7,100 bases of DNA from an uncultured Clostridia bacterium (GTDB lineage Bacteria; Bacillota; Clostridia; Lachnospirales; Anaerotignaceae): the NCBI GenBank assembly GCA_910586765.1, contig CAJUJJ010000064.1, forward strand, positions 1 to 7,100, in the 5' to 3' direction. Shown here piece by piece: positions 1 through 5,324 of the stretch. The notes under the pieces are model-generated. The model was given only the letters and a program-made list of their open reading frames with translations. It was not told where the DNA came from and searched no databases. How positions within the stretch are numbered: the stretch's first letter is position 1; each line of letters begins with the position of its first letter. A program made the translations under genes and the position numbers.

Positions 1-94
1 CCTTGTTTTCTTCCTGCAAAACAGCATACACTTCTTCTGATACTTCAACAGAAACTATTTTTCTATCACTGTCTTTCATTTCAACTTTTTTCAT
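1..94 (-). CDS. N-terminal fragment of a probable sigma-70-like element regulator (cut by window edge)
   Basis: Reading leftward, an ATG at 94-92 opens a frame that runs off the window; 31 residues are visible, beginning MKKVEMKDSDRK and continuing with VSEEVYAVLQEE. An ideal GGAGGAG ribosome binding site (107-101) lies six bases before the start, so the start is secure. The short charged N-terminus followed by a V-S-E-E-V-Y motif resembles, from memory, the beginning of small sigma-70-like regulators carried by integrative and conjugative elements of Firmicutes. The DNA-binding part is outside the window, so the family call is an inference. A hairpin that includes the ribosome binding site (99-151) and an upstream terminator (170-211) suggest its expression is tightly controlled. 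Confidence 0.6.
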   Translation of the reverse strand, partial: MKKVEMKDSDRKIVSVEVSEEVYAVLQEENK

Positions 95-98
95 TTTA

Positions 99-151
99 TT
101 CTCCTCCAAATTTTGAATTTTTTCTGAACTCAAAATTGGATAGGTGGAGAA
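99..151 (-). promoter_or_regulatory. Hairpin that would sequester the ribosome binding site of the gene starting at 94
   Basis: On the leftward transcript, TTCTCC (151-146) can pair with GGAGAA (104-99), and TCCAATTTTGA (140-130) pairs with TCAAAATTTGGA (116-105) with one extra A, leaving a 13-base loop. The GGAGGAG ribosome binding site at 107-101 lies entirely within the right arm. The pairing is seen directly; that it represses translation is inferred. It could be an RNA switch, a barrier to translation of read-through transcripts, or simply structure. Confidence 0.5.
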
Positions 152-169
152 CGACACTTTTTTCCAAAC

Positions 170-211
170 AAAAAAAGGTACAAACAGAATATAATTTCTG
201 CCTGTACCTTT
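170..211 (-). terminator. Leftward intrinsic terminator (possible attenuator)
   Basis: Reading leftward, AAAGGTACAGGCAGAA (211-196) pairs with TTCTGTTTGTACCTTT (189-174) over 16 positions, two of them G-U pairs that exist only on this strand, with a six-base loop. Seven Ts follow at 176-170. The two wobble pairs and the T-run give the orientation. It lies downstream of the 445-810 gene and upstream of the gene at 94, so it either ends the first transcript or acts as an attenuator for the second. Confidence 0.8.
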
Positions 212-444
212 ATAAAAAGTATTTTAATAAATATGAACAAGACCTCCACCTCTTTTGTGTGAAAATCACACAGTATTCGGGAGTGGTCATTGATTGGATT
301 ATGTAAATAAATTTGACCATTCATTCATCATGTAACAAAAAAATATTTCTAACTACAAGCAGTTATCATTTGAAAAAGAATGAATGGAATATGCTTGTAT
401 ATTTTTTTATTTTATCGTAAGTAACTCATTTCAGAAAAATCTAT
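212..444 (-). other. Structured non-coding stretch with several inverted repeats
   Basis: No convincing gene lies here. Four inverted repeats can be read: TGTGTGA/TCACACA (256-262 and 266-272, three-base loop); TGGTCA/TGACCA (284-289 and 314-319); CCATTCATTC/GAATGAATGG (317-326 and 378-387); TACAAGCA/TGCTTGTA (354-361 and 392-399). One arm of the third lies in the loop of the fourth and its partner lies outside, which is the geometry of a pseudoknot or of two alternative folds. A purine-rich GAGGTGGAGG segment occurs on the leftward strand (253-244). The stretch may be the 5' leader of the gene at 94 or the 3' UTR of the 445-810 gene. Confidence 0.45.
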
Positions 445-810
445 TCAGGAAAGATAATTTTCCAATTTAGATGTTTCAATAAAATTTAACATTTCCTGTA
501 TTGCTTGTGACTGCATACGTTTTAATGTTCGTTCAGAACGACCATTTAGTACGCCCCGCTTTTGTTCAAATAATTCTATTGTTTCACTCCATATGCACTG
601 ATTGATAAGATGTGTTTCTAATATAAACTTATGAGGTTCTTTTAACAAACCTAAACATTGATTGATGATTTTTAACTGAAGTGACGCTTTTTGGCACTCC
701 AATTTTATTTCTAAATTATCAGAAAGAATTAAACACTCTTTCCATATTTCCACTTTTGCTGACAATTGTTTATAAGATACTAACATTTCCTTAACATCTG
801 TTTTTGTCAT
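445..810 (-). CDS. Small sigma-region-4-like / phage-type transcriptional regulator
   Basis: This 121-residue protein has no signal peptide or membrane segment. The N-terminal half (residues 1-50) is helical and charged, with possible coiled-coil character. Residues 55-113 read like a degenerate sigma-70 region 4: a leading L-K-E-P-H-K-F-I-L-E helix, a helix around WSETIELFEQ, then a RSERTLKRMQSQAIQEML recognition-type helix. The layout matches the small regulators of phages and integrative elements (ArpU/RinA-like or DUF1492-like); which of these cannot be decided by eye. The start at 810 has AAAGGAGG a few bases before it. A TATAAT box at 860-855 without a good -35, just downstream of a tandem repeat (889-910), suggests activator-dependent transcription. 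The transcript probably ends at 170-211. Confidence 0.75.
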   Translation of the reverse strand: MTKTDVKEMLVSYKQLSAKVEIWKECLILSDNLEIKLECQKASLQLKIINQCLGLLKEPHKFILETHLINQCIWSETIELFEQKRGVLNGRSERTLKRMQSQAIQEMLNFIETSKLENYLS

Positions 811-854
811 ACAATTTCCTCCTTTGTTTTTTTCATTTATCCCAATATTCTTTT

Positions 855-860
855 ATTATA
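855..860 (-). promoter_or_regulatory. -10 box of the leftward promoter
   Basis: TATAAT is read leftward at 860-855, about 45 bases before the ATG at 810. No recognisable -35 hexamer lies 16-18 bases upstream (the bases there read near AAAATG), so an activator or alternative sigma factor may be needed. The tandem repeat at 889-910 sits where an activator would bind. Confidence 0.45.
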
Positions 861-888
861 TAAACAAAAAAAATCGACATTTTACTAC

Positions 889-919
889 AAAATGACACGA
901 AAATGACACGATTTTGTCA
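889..919 (+). repeat. Tandem 11-bp repeat plus related half-site in the divergent intergenic region
   Basis: AAAATGACACG occurs twice head to tail (889-899 and 900-910) and is followed by ATTTTGTCA. The second copy also forms the inverted pair TGACA/TGTCA (904-908 and 915-919). Such spaced half-sites between divergent genes are typical operators. The binding protein is unknown; the XRE protein and the two sigma-like proteins nearby are candidates. Confidence 0.55.
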
Positions 920-942
920 CTTAATAAAACATATAGTATGTG
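914..942 (+). promoter_or_regulatory. Weak candidate rightward promoter
   Basis: TTGTCA (914-919) is followed after 17 bases by TATGTG (937-942). The -35 is good, the -10 is poor. It overlaps the repeat-derived half-site, so a bound regulator would affect it. A short palindrome, ACATA-TAG-TATGT (929-941), overlaps the -10. It would serve the sigma-like gene beginning near 1022. Confidence 0.3.
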
Positions 943-991
943 TTAAAATAATAATTGATACTGATGGTAATATTTCCTCCTAAGTAATTTC

Positions 992-1019
992 ATTATCCCT
1001 CTGAAACAGGGGGGATAAT
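992..1019 (+). promoter_or_regulatory. Strong hairpin covering the G-rich ribosome binding site of the next gene
   Basis: ATTATCCC (992-999) pairs with GGGATAAT (1012-1019), continuing through a T-G pair and CTG/CAG to an AAA loop, with one bulged G. It is the most GC-rich spot in a very AT-rich neighbourhood. It lacks a following T-run on either strand, so it is not a terminator. The AGGGGGG tract (1008-1014) lies in its right arm, seven bases before the ATA at 1022, which is normal spacing for a ribosome binding site. CCTCC at 976-980 could also pair with the G-tract as an alternative. Confidence 0.5.
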
Positions 1020-1021
1020 TC

Positions 1022-1546
1022 ATAAAGGTAAATTTATTAATACAATTATATTTAGAAACGAAACAACAAAAGTATTTTGAAGAAATTGTAATAAAATTCA
1101 AGCCATTACTTCATTGTTATTCTAAAAAATTGTATGATTTAGAGTATGAGGACAGTTTTCAAGAATTGACATTAACTTTGTATAAAGCAATTATTCATAT
1201 GAAGCAAATAAAAAATGAATATTCTTGTCTTTTGTATATCAAAAAATCTATTTTACATAAATTTTATAGCCTTTATGACAAAAGTAAAAAATTACAGCAT
1301 GAAAAATCAAAAATAGATAACATATATTTTTTTAATCCATTGGAATCTCAAATAGAAAACTGTTTATTTCAAATAGACATAAAACAGCAGCTCAAAGGAA
1401 AGAAAAAGTTAGACTATATTGTGCTTTATAAGGCACTGATAGGATATACAGATAAAGAAATTGCAGTTGAATTAGGGTATTCCAGACAATACATTAATAA
1501 AATAAAAAGATGTGTTTTTTACGATACAATACAAAATTTCTCTTAA
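1022..1546 (+). CDS. Small sigma-70-like regulator lacking a normal start codon
   Basis: The first conventional start in this frame is TTG at 1130, giving 138 residues, but it has no ribosome binding site and cuts into a sigma-like N-terminus. The frame stays open back to a stop at 1016-1018, and the extra codons read like sigma region 2, ending YSKKLYDLEYEDSFQEL across the TTG. The most likely original start is ATA at 1022, seven bases after AGGGGGG, giving 174 residues. ATA may be a rare start or a mutated ATG, which would make this a pseudogene. The C-terminus (residues 142-163 of the long form) has a helix-turn-helix, YTDKEIAVELGYSRQYINKIKR, as in sigma region 4. The protein is probably cytoplasmic and acts as an alternative sigma factor or sigma-like DNA-binding regulator; its target promoters are unknown. 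It is separated by 124 bases from the next gene, which has its own promoter. Confidence 0.65.
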   Translation: MKVNLLIQLYLETKQQKYFEEIVIKFKPLLHCYSKKLYDLEYEDSFQELTLTLYKAIIHMKQIKNEYSCLLYIKKSILHKFYSLYDKSKKLQHEKSKIDNIYFFNPLESQIENCLFQIDIKQQLKGKKKLDYIVLYKALIGYTDKEIAVELGYSRQYINKIKRCVFYDTIQNFS

Positions 1547-1592
1547 TTTTAATACTATTAGTTTTAATGATAACACTTACATTCACTGTATT

Positions 1593-1615
1593 AAAAGTAA
1601 TACTTTTGGTATACT
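1593..1615 (+). promoter_or_regulatory. Extended -10 promoter with palindromic operator for the XRE cassette
   Basis: TGGTATACT (1607-1615) is an extended -10 element. Immediately upstream lies the perfect palindrome AAAAGTA-A-TACTTTT (1593-1607). The half TACTTTT recurs 12 bases later (1613-1619 reads ACTTTTTT-like, less exact). A dyad touching the -10 region is a common arrangement for XRE autorepression. The predicted leader to the ATG at 1671 is about 50 bases. Both motifs are seen directly; the assignment to the XRE protein is inferred. Confidence 0.5.
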
Positions 1616-1670
1616 TTTTTATACAGAATATATTTTGTAATAGTATAAAATTAAATGGAGATAGTATTGA

Positions 1671-2027
1671 ATGGATGAAAAAGAACTAGGAAAACAGATT
1701 AAAAAATATAGAAAAAAAACCGGATATACACAAGAAAAACTTGCAATGCAAATAAACAAAAGCTCTATATTTATATCTTATATTGAACGTGGTATAAAAT
1801 TTCCAAGTTTGAATACATTAATAGACATAGCAAATGCTCTTGACATTTCTCTTGATATGTTGGTTGGAAATAGCGCAAATAGCAATTTAGAAGCAAATTT
1901 GTGCTATATCAATAATAAATTAATACAACTTTCTCCAAATAGACAACAAGTACTTTTCAGAATAATGGAATCTATGTTAGATATTGAACTAGACAACCAA
2001 AAAAATAGTAATATAATAGAATCATAA
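1671..2027 (+). CDS. XRE-family helix-turn-helix transcriptional regulator
   Basis: This 118-residue cytoplasmic protein has a classic XRE (lambda Cro/CI type) domain at about residues 6-63: a first helix LGKQIKKYRKKTGYTQ, the TQEKLA turn, an ISYIERG recognition helix region, and the family-typical FPSLNTLIDIANALDISLDML. Residues 75-118 form a short C-terminal helical tail (LSPNRQQVLFRIMESML), often a dimerisation segment; there is no peptidase or metal-binding domain. The start at 1671 has GGAG at 1657-1660. An ATG four bases later is out of frame and stops at once. The ECF sigma gene begins 24 bases after its stop, so they are probably cotranscribed, and the XRE protein probably represses its own promoter at 1593-1615 and hence the whole cassette. 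Confidence 0.9.
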   Translation: MDEKELGKQIKKYRKKTGYTQEKLAMQINKSSIFISYIERGIKFPSLNTLIDIANALDISLDMLVGNSANSNLEANLCYINNKLIQLSPNRQQVLFRIMESMLDIELDNQKNSNIIES

Positions 2028-2051
2028 CAAGTTACTTATTGGGGAAAAGAT

Positions 2052-2576
2052 ATGTTAATACTTATTTTTGATACGGAGCAGGAAAAATGTAAGTTTGAAT
2101 TGATTTACGAAAAATATAAAAAGTATGTAATGTATACCATAAAACGTTTTATTTGTGATGATTTTTTAGCAGAAGACTTATTCCATGATGTTTTTATTGT
2201 GATTGCCAATCATTTGGACAATATCAATATGAAACAGGAAAAAGAAACCAAAAATTTTATCATCACAATCACAAGACACTACACTATCAATCATTTAAAA
2301 AAGCAGAATCATATCAAAGAAGTGTCTTTGGAAGAACAAGTTCAAGAAAAAGATATATTAGATGAAATTGTCGTAAAAGAAGCAATGGAAAAATTGAAAC
2401 AGCAAATCCATATGTTAGATGAAAAATATAAGACTGTGTTAGAATTAAAATATATCATCGGTTTTACAGATAATGAGATTGCAGAACTGTTAGGTATTAC
2501 AAAGAAAAATGTGCAAATCCGCTTATATCGTGCTAAAAATTTATTACGCTCAAAACTAGGAGAAAAAGATGTATAA
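2052..2576 (+). CDS. ECF-type RNA polymerase sigma factor
   Basis: This 174-residue protein has the two-domain plan of group 4 (ECF) sigma factors. Region 2 spans about residues 15-85, with FELIYEKYKKYVMYTIKRFI, then AEDLFHDVFIVIANHL, the motif that contacts the beta-prime clamp, and a region 2.4-like helix ITITRHYTINHLKKQ that would read the -10. A charged linker follows, and region 4 spans about 115-170, with LDEKYKTVLELKYIIGFTDNEIAELLGITKKNVQIRLYRAKNLLRSKL, abbreviated here as FTDNEIAELLGITKKNVQI for the helix-turn-helix. The start at 2052 has GGGGAAAA before it. The gene overlaps the following anti-sigma gene by 8 bases, indicating translational coupling and balanced synthesis. It is expected to direct transcription of envelope-related genes; its own targets cannot be read from the window. 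Confidence 0.93.
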   Translation: MLILIFDTEQEKCKFELIYEKYKKYVMYTIKRFICDDFLAEDLFHDVFIVIANHLDNINMKQEKETKNFIITITRHYTINHLKKQNHIKEVSLEEQVQEKDILDEIVVKEAMEKLKQQIHMLDEKYKTVLELKYIIGFTDNEIAELLGITKKNVQIRLYRAKNLLRSKLGEKDV

Positions 2577-3252
2577 AAAAGAATTACAGGACGAATTGTT
2601 TGAGTCTTTGCTCAAGGCTGCTGTCATCGAAAACGCATTAGAAGAAATGGACGAATGGATAGATGACGAAACAATAGTAAAAGAAATAGAAGTCCCTAAA
2701 TCATATGATGATAGAGTTATGAAAACATATCACAAAATGATAAAAAAGCAAACAGTAAAAAAGTGGAATAACTACTCTAAAAAAGTAGCAATCATATTTT
2801 TGGTAGTAGTTTCTGGAGTTTTTGGCTTGCTTTTGCAGTCTGATAAAGTAAGAGCAGCCTGTTATCAGGTTATTGTAGAATTTTGCGATAAATATGTTGG
2901 CTTTGATTTTAATTCTTTTTCAGAATCTCCTAAAAAAATTACAGTGGGTTATATACCAGAAGGCTATGTAGAAATAGAAAATGATACTGATGATTTTAGA
3001 ACTTCTATCATATATCAAAATGAGCAAGGAGAAGAAATTGTAATACGTTACCTTTTTCAATCTCCAAATATTCAAATTGATAATGAACATTATATTATTA
3101 CTTCTTATAACAACGATACAGAATATTTCTTTTTATCTCAAGAGGAAAATTTTCCAAATATATTATTATGGTATAATGACACAGGTTGTTATAGGATAGA
3201 AGGATATTTAGAAAAAGATGAATTATATAGAATAAAGGAAGATATTAAATAA
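2569..3252 (+). CDS. Membrane anti-sigma factor with extracellular DUF4367-like domain
   Basis: This 227-residue protein starts inside the sigma gene (ATG at 2569, AGGAG about seven bases upstream). Residues 1-70 are cytoplasmic, acidic then basic, and should bind the sigma factor; there is no obvious HXXXCXXC zinc anti-sigma motif. A single membrane segment lies at about 73-90 (VAIIFLVVVSGVFGLLL), giving an N-in, C-out topology. The outer part has VEFCDKYVGFDF (about 103-114) and then ITVGYIPEGY followed by a beta-rich region to the C-terminus, matching the pattern of DUF4367 sensors in Clostridia anti-sigma proteins. It presumably holds the sigma factor at the membrane until an envelope signal releases it. 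Two extracellular cysteines (98 and 106) could form a disulfide. The signal and release mechanism are unknown. Confidence 0.85.
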   Translation: MYKKELQDELFESLLKAAVIENALEEMDEWIDDETIVKEIEVPKSYDDRVMKTYHKMIKKQTVKKWNNYSKKVAIIFLVVVSGVFGLLLQSDKVRAACYQVIVEFCDKYVGFDFNSFSESPKKITVGYIPEGYVEIENDTDDFRTSIIYQNEQGEEIVIRYLFQSPNIQIDNEHYIITSYNNDTEYFFLSQEENFPNILLWYNDTGCYRIEGYLEKDELYRIKEDIK

Positions 3253-3307
3253 ACTATTGTATTCAAATAAAACAATATCTATTTTTTAAAGTAAAGGAGA
3301 GATTTTA

Positions 3308-3733
3308 ATGAATAGTATAAAGAGATTATTCATCTCTACAACTTTAGCCAGTATTTCAATATGTTCTTTGAGTGGAATACAGGTATTTGCACAAGATAAT
3401 TTTTATGAAGCAACAATAACAGAACAATCTGTTATGCCACGTTACAAATATATTACTTCTGCTGAACTTAGTCTTAATGTTAGTAGTTCTGGAGCCAACT
3501 ATAGTCTATATATACGAGGAAATGAGGTTACAAAAATTTCTGGTACACTGACATTGTATAAAAATGGTGAATATGTATCCTCAAAAAAAATTTCAGAAAA
3601 TAGTAACAAAGTTGATATTTCTGGTGCATTAACTGCTTCTGGTAGAGGAAGTTATGAATTGATATTTAGCGGAACTGTTAGCACAAGAAATGGTTCAGAG
3701 CCAATTACAATATCTGAAACAGATTCTTACTAA
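3308..3733 (+). CDS. Small secreted protein, beta-rich, unknown function
   Basis: This 141-residue protein begins with a clear signal peptide (residues 1-28: basic NSIKR, hydrophobic core, cleavage likely after VFAQ or FA-Q). The mature part of about 113 residues is rich in Ser, Thr, Gly and alternating hydrophobics, with stretches such as AELSLNVSSSGANYSLYI and KISGTLTLYKNGEYVSSKK that suggest a beta-sandwich. It has no cysteine after the leader and no LPxTG or other anchor, so it is probably released. It resembles small DUF6147-type secreted proteins of Firmicutes, but that is from memory and weak. AAAGGAGA precedes the start. It lies 55 bases after the anti-sigma gene; a short AT-rich dyad (TATTGT/ACAATA, 3255-3277) and six Ts there could attenuate read-through. 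Position makes it the best candidate target or effector of the sigma system. Confidence 0.8.
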   Translation: MNSIKRLFISTTLASISICSLSGIQVFAQDNFYEATITEQSVMPRYKYITSAELSLNVSSSGANYSLYIRGNEVTKISGTLTLYKNGEYVSSKKISENSNKVDISGALTASGRGSYELIFSGTVSTRNGSEPITISETDSY

Positions 3734-3769
3734 ACAGCAAGCATTGACTTACAATAGGTGAAAAACTAT

Positions 3770-3810
3770 AATAAAGGTAGTTCTGATTAACAGAGCTACC
3801 TTTATTTTTT
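3770..3810 (+). terminator. Strong intrinsic terminator, probably shared by convergent genes
   Basis: AATAAAGGTAGTTCTG (3770-3785) pairs with CAGAGCTACCTTTATT (3791-3806) over 16 positions with one T-G wobble, around a five-base loop, followed by Ts to 3810. It ends the rightward XRE/sigma/anti-sigma/secreted cassette. On the other strand the stem is followed by a looser T-rich run, so it may also end the leftward hydrolase gene at 3831. Confidence 0.85.
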
Positions 3811-3830
3811 CATACTAAATTTCAGATGAT

Positions 3831-4268
3831 TTATTCTTTTTCATACCAAGAATAAAATCTTACATTTGATAAAGCGGATTTTTCCCAAGCATATGTAATT
3901 TTTGTGTCATTAAAACATTTGTATCCTGCCATAGACATATATAAATCTGAAACGGAACTAGCTGTGTTTCCATGAGGATAGATAATAACAACATGGTCAG
4001 AAGTAATACCAATTGTAGTATATCCTTGATTTGCACGGCTTTGAGCGTCAGCATAATTAACAGAATACCAATGAGGAGTTTTGTTTCCCTTTAATGCTTC
4101 TAACATAGTTGCACAAGTACCACCTGGAAGGGGAGTCCCATATTCTTCAGCAACATCTTGAGCAAAAATGTTACAATGTGTTTTACCTCCGCTTGGCTGA
4201 TATTTTGATGTACCCTCAACATCAATGTCGTCTATTACTTTTTTGTAGTCATCTTTAGAAATTGCCAT
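3831..4268 (-). CDS. Leaderless NlpC/P60-like (papain-fold) peptidoglycan hydrolase candidate
   Basis: This 145-residue protein has an N-terminal YKKVIDDIDVEGTSKYQPS segment, then THCNIFAQDVAEEYG with a likely nucleophile Cys32 preceding a helix, PLPGG, a DAQSRANQGYTTIGIT segment, and a SDHVVIIYP strand carrying a likely catalytic His92. Cys at the N-terminus of a helix, then a His on a strand after a small-residue-rich segment, is the order of NlpC/P60, CHAP and type VI Tae-like cell-wall amidases; similar Cys-Asn-x-Phe proteins occur in phage lysins. The tail (TYAWEKSALSNVRFYSW) resembles that group. There is no signal peptide or membrane segment, so export is unexplained. AAAGGAGG precedes the ATG by nine bases. 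It is transcribed opposite to both neighbours, with no adjacent holin or immunity gene recognised. It might instead cleave a cytoplasmic substrate. Confidence 0.7.
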   Translation of the reverse strand: MAISKDDYKKVIDDIDVEGTSKYQPSGGKTHCNIFAQDVAEEYGTPLPGGTCATMLEALKGNKTPHWYSVNYADAQSRANQGYTTIGITSDHVVIIYPHGNTASSVSDLYMSMAGYKCFNDTKITYAWEKSALSNVRFYSWYEKE

Positions 4269-4307
4269 ACTGCTTTTCCTCCTTTTTTTGTTTCACACTA
4301 TGATTTT

Positions 4308-4366
4308 TAACAAGTTAGGCATACTTTAAATGGTTAGCCTTTTACATCTAAAGTTTTTACTTGTTA
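4308..4366 (-). promoter_or_regulatory. Two-part inverted repeat upstream of the hydrolase gene
   Basis: TAACAAGT (4308-4315) is the exact inverse of ACTTGTTA (4359-4366). Nested inside is ACTTTA (4323-4328) with TAAAGT (4349-4354). The pair brackets the region between the hydrolase ribosome binding site and the divergent promoter of the 4452 gene. It could fold in the hydrolase leader RNA or be a looped operator acting on both directions. No T-run follows, so termination is unlikely. Confidence 0.4.
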
Positions 4367-4385
4367 TATTAGATAAAGATAAAAT
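4356..4385 (+). promoter_or_regulatory. Candidate promoter for the gene at 4452
   Basis: TTTACT (4356-4361) and TAAAAT (4380-4385) are separated by 18 bases. The -35 overlaps the right arm of the inverted repeat ending at 4366. The surroundings are AT-rich, so chance matches are common. Confidence 0.3.
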
Positions 4386-4451
4386 TTTTGTATATTAGCA
4401 ACCAAAATAATAAAAAAATTTGGAAATTAGTAAATAGAAAGGATAATGGAT

Positions 4452-5324
4452 ATGAAACAATTTAAAAAGATAATCTCTACTACAATTCTATGTTCTCAAT
4501 TTTTAACACAAGTATGGGCAAATGAAGCAGTACAAACACCTTGTTATATTAATACAGTTGATGTAGAAAACAGTGATTTTGAAAATGGAAATTGGAAGTA
4601 TCAATTTACTGCTTCTGATGGCACTTCACTTACATTAAAAGAAGGACAAAAGCATACATTCCTTATCATAAATGGTAAAATATCCTCCGAAAATGTTGTT
4701 ATTCAAAATGATATTTCTTTTGTTTCACTGGAAGGAATTTGCAAAGAATTGCATTTGCAAAAAGAAGAAAATAAAAATAGTATCAAAAATGGATTAGATA
4801 CTGTTACAATAGAACATTCTCTTACTGTCAAAAAGAATAACGAAATACTGCCAATAAAAGCAATTTATATAAAAAATGAAATATATGTACCTTTAAAAGA
4901 ATTTGTAACTGCTTTGAATGGCACTGTTAGCTATACCACAAAAGAAGTAATGCCTTTGTACAATCCTTTGATATGTATTGATACAAGGGAACAAAAAATA
5001 ACAAAAGAACAGGCATTACAAACGGCAAAACAAAAAATGAATCAATGTTATCAAAATTTTTTGCTAGAGCAAAAAAATGATAATACAACTGAAACACTCA
5101 TACAAATTCAGCAAAAAATAAATGAGATGCAGTGCATAGAGGATACGGCTAGTTTTTGGATAATAGACGCTCCTTATTTATTGCTTGTAGATAAAACAAC
5201 AGGAGAAATTTATTATAAAACAGGACATGGAAATGCAGGACATGGCTCTTATGTTGAAATGATTGATAAAGTAGATACTAATGTAACAAATTTTTTTGAA
5301 TATGTTATTAATCATGGTTTTTAA
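4452..5324 (+). CDS. Secreted protein with copper-amine-oxidase-like N-terminal domain
   Basis: The ATG at 4452 is preferred over that at 4446 because AAAGG (4438-4442) stands nine bases before the former but only three before the latter. The 290-residue product has a signal peptide (1-24: MKQFKKIISTTILC core, cleavage after QVWA). Residues about 55-165 fit the copper-amine-oxidase N-domain-like fold (PF07833 type) common in secreted Firmicute proteins: strand-rich repeats with ISFVSLEGICKEL and IYVPLKEFVTALNGTVSY motifs. Despite the name this domain carries no oxidase active site and is thought to be structural or wall-associated. The rest, from ITKEQALQTAKQKM to LLLVDKTTGEIYYKTG, looks like a PepSY-type helix-plus-sheet unit. 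The C-terminus has GHGNAGHGSY, a His/Gly-rich stretch that could bind metal. No wall anchor is seen. The next gene is 147 bases downstream. Confidence 0.8.
   Translation: MKQFKKIISTTILCSQFLTQVWANEAVQTPCYINTVDVENSDFENGNWKYQFTASDGTSLTLKEGQKHTFLIINGKISSENVVIQNDISFVSLEGICKELHLQKEENKNSIKNGLDTVTIEHSLTVKKNNEILPIKAIYIKNEIYVPLKEFVTALNGTVSYTTKEVMPLYNPLICIDTREQKITKEQALQTAKQKMNQCYQNFLLEQKNDNTTETLIQIQQKINEMQCIEDTASFWIIDAPYLLLVDKTTGEIYYKTGHGNAGHGSYVEMIDKVDTNVTNFFEYVINHGF

Noticed and set aside
241..289. tRNA-like or riboswitch fold
   Set aside because: GACC/GGTC closing pairs and a central hairpin are present, but no T-loop, anticodon arm or known riboswitch core is recognisable.
130..324. 64-residue leftward open frame
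   Set aside because: Its ATG has no ribosome binding site and it runs straight through the terminator hairpin at 170-211. The composition is Phe/Ile-rich as expected for AT-rich non-coding DNA. Only a much weaker TTG-started leader peptide inside it is mentioned.
971..985. AGGAGG on the leftward strand, suggesting a gene start
   Set aside because: No ATG, GTG or TTG follows at useful spacing and the frame closes quickly. On the rightward RNA it may instead act as an anti-ribosome-binding-site segment.
3255..3286. AT-only dyad followed by six Ts between the anti-sigma and secreted-protein genes
   Set aside because: The six-base A/T stem is too weak to call as a terminator; noted only as possible attenuation.
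3860..4054. 64-residue leftward open frame rich in Leu
   Set aside because: It lies wholly inside the hydrolase gene on the same strand in another frame, with no ribosome binding site.
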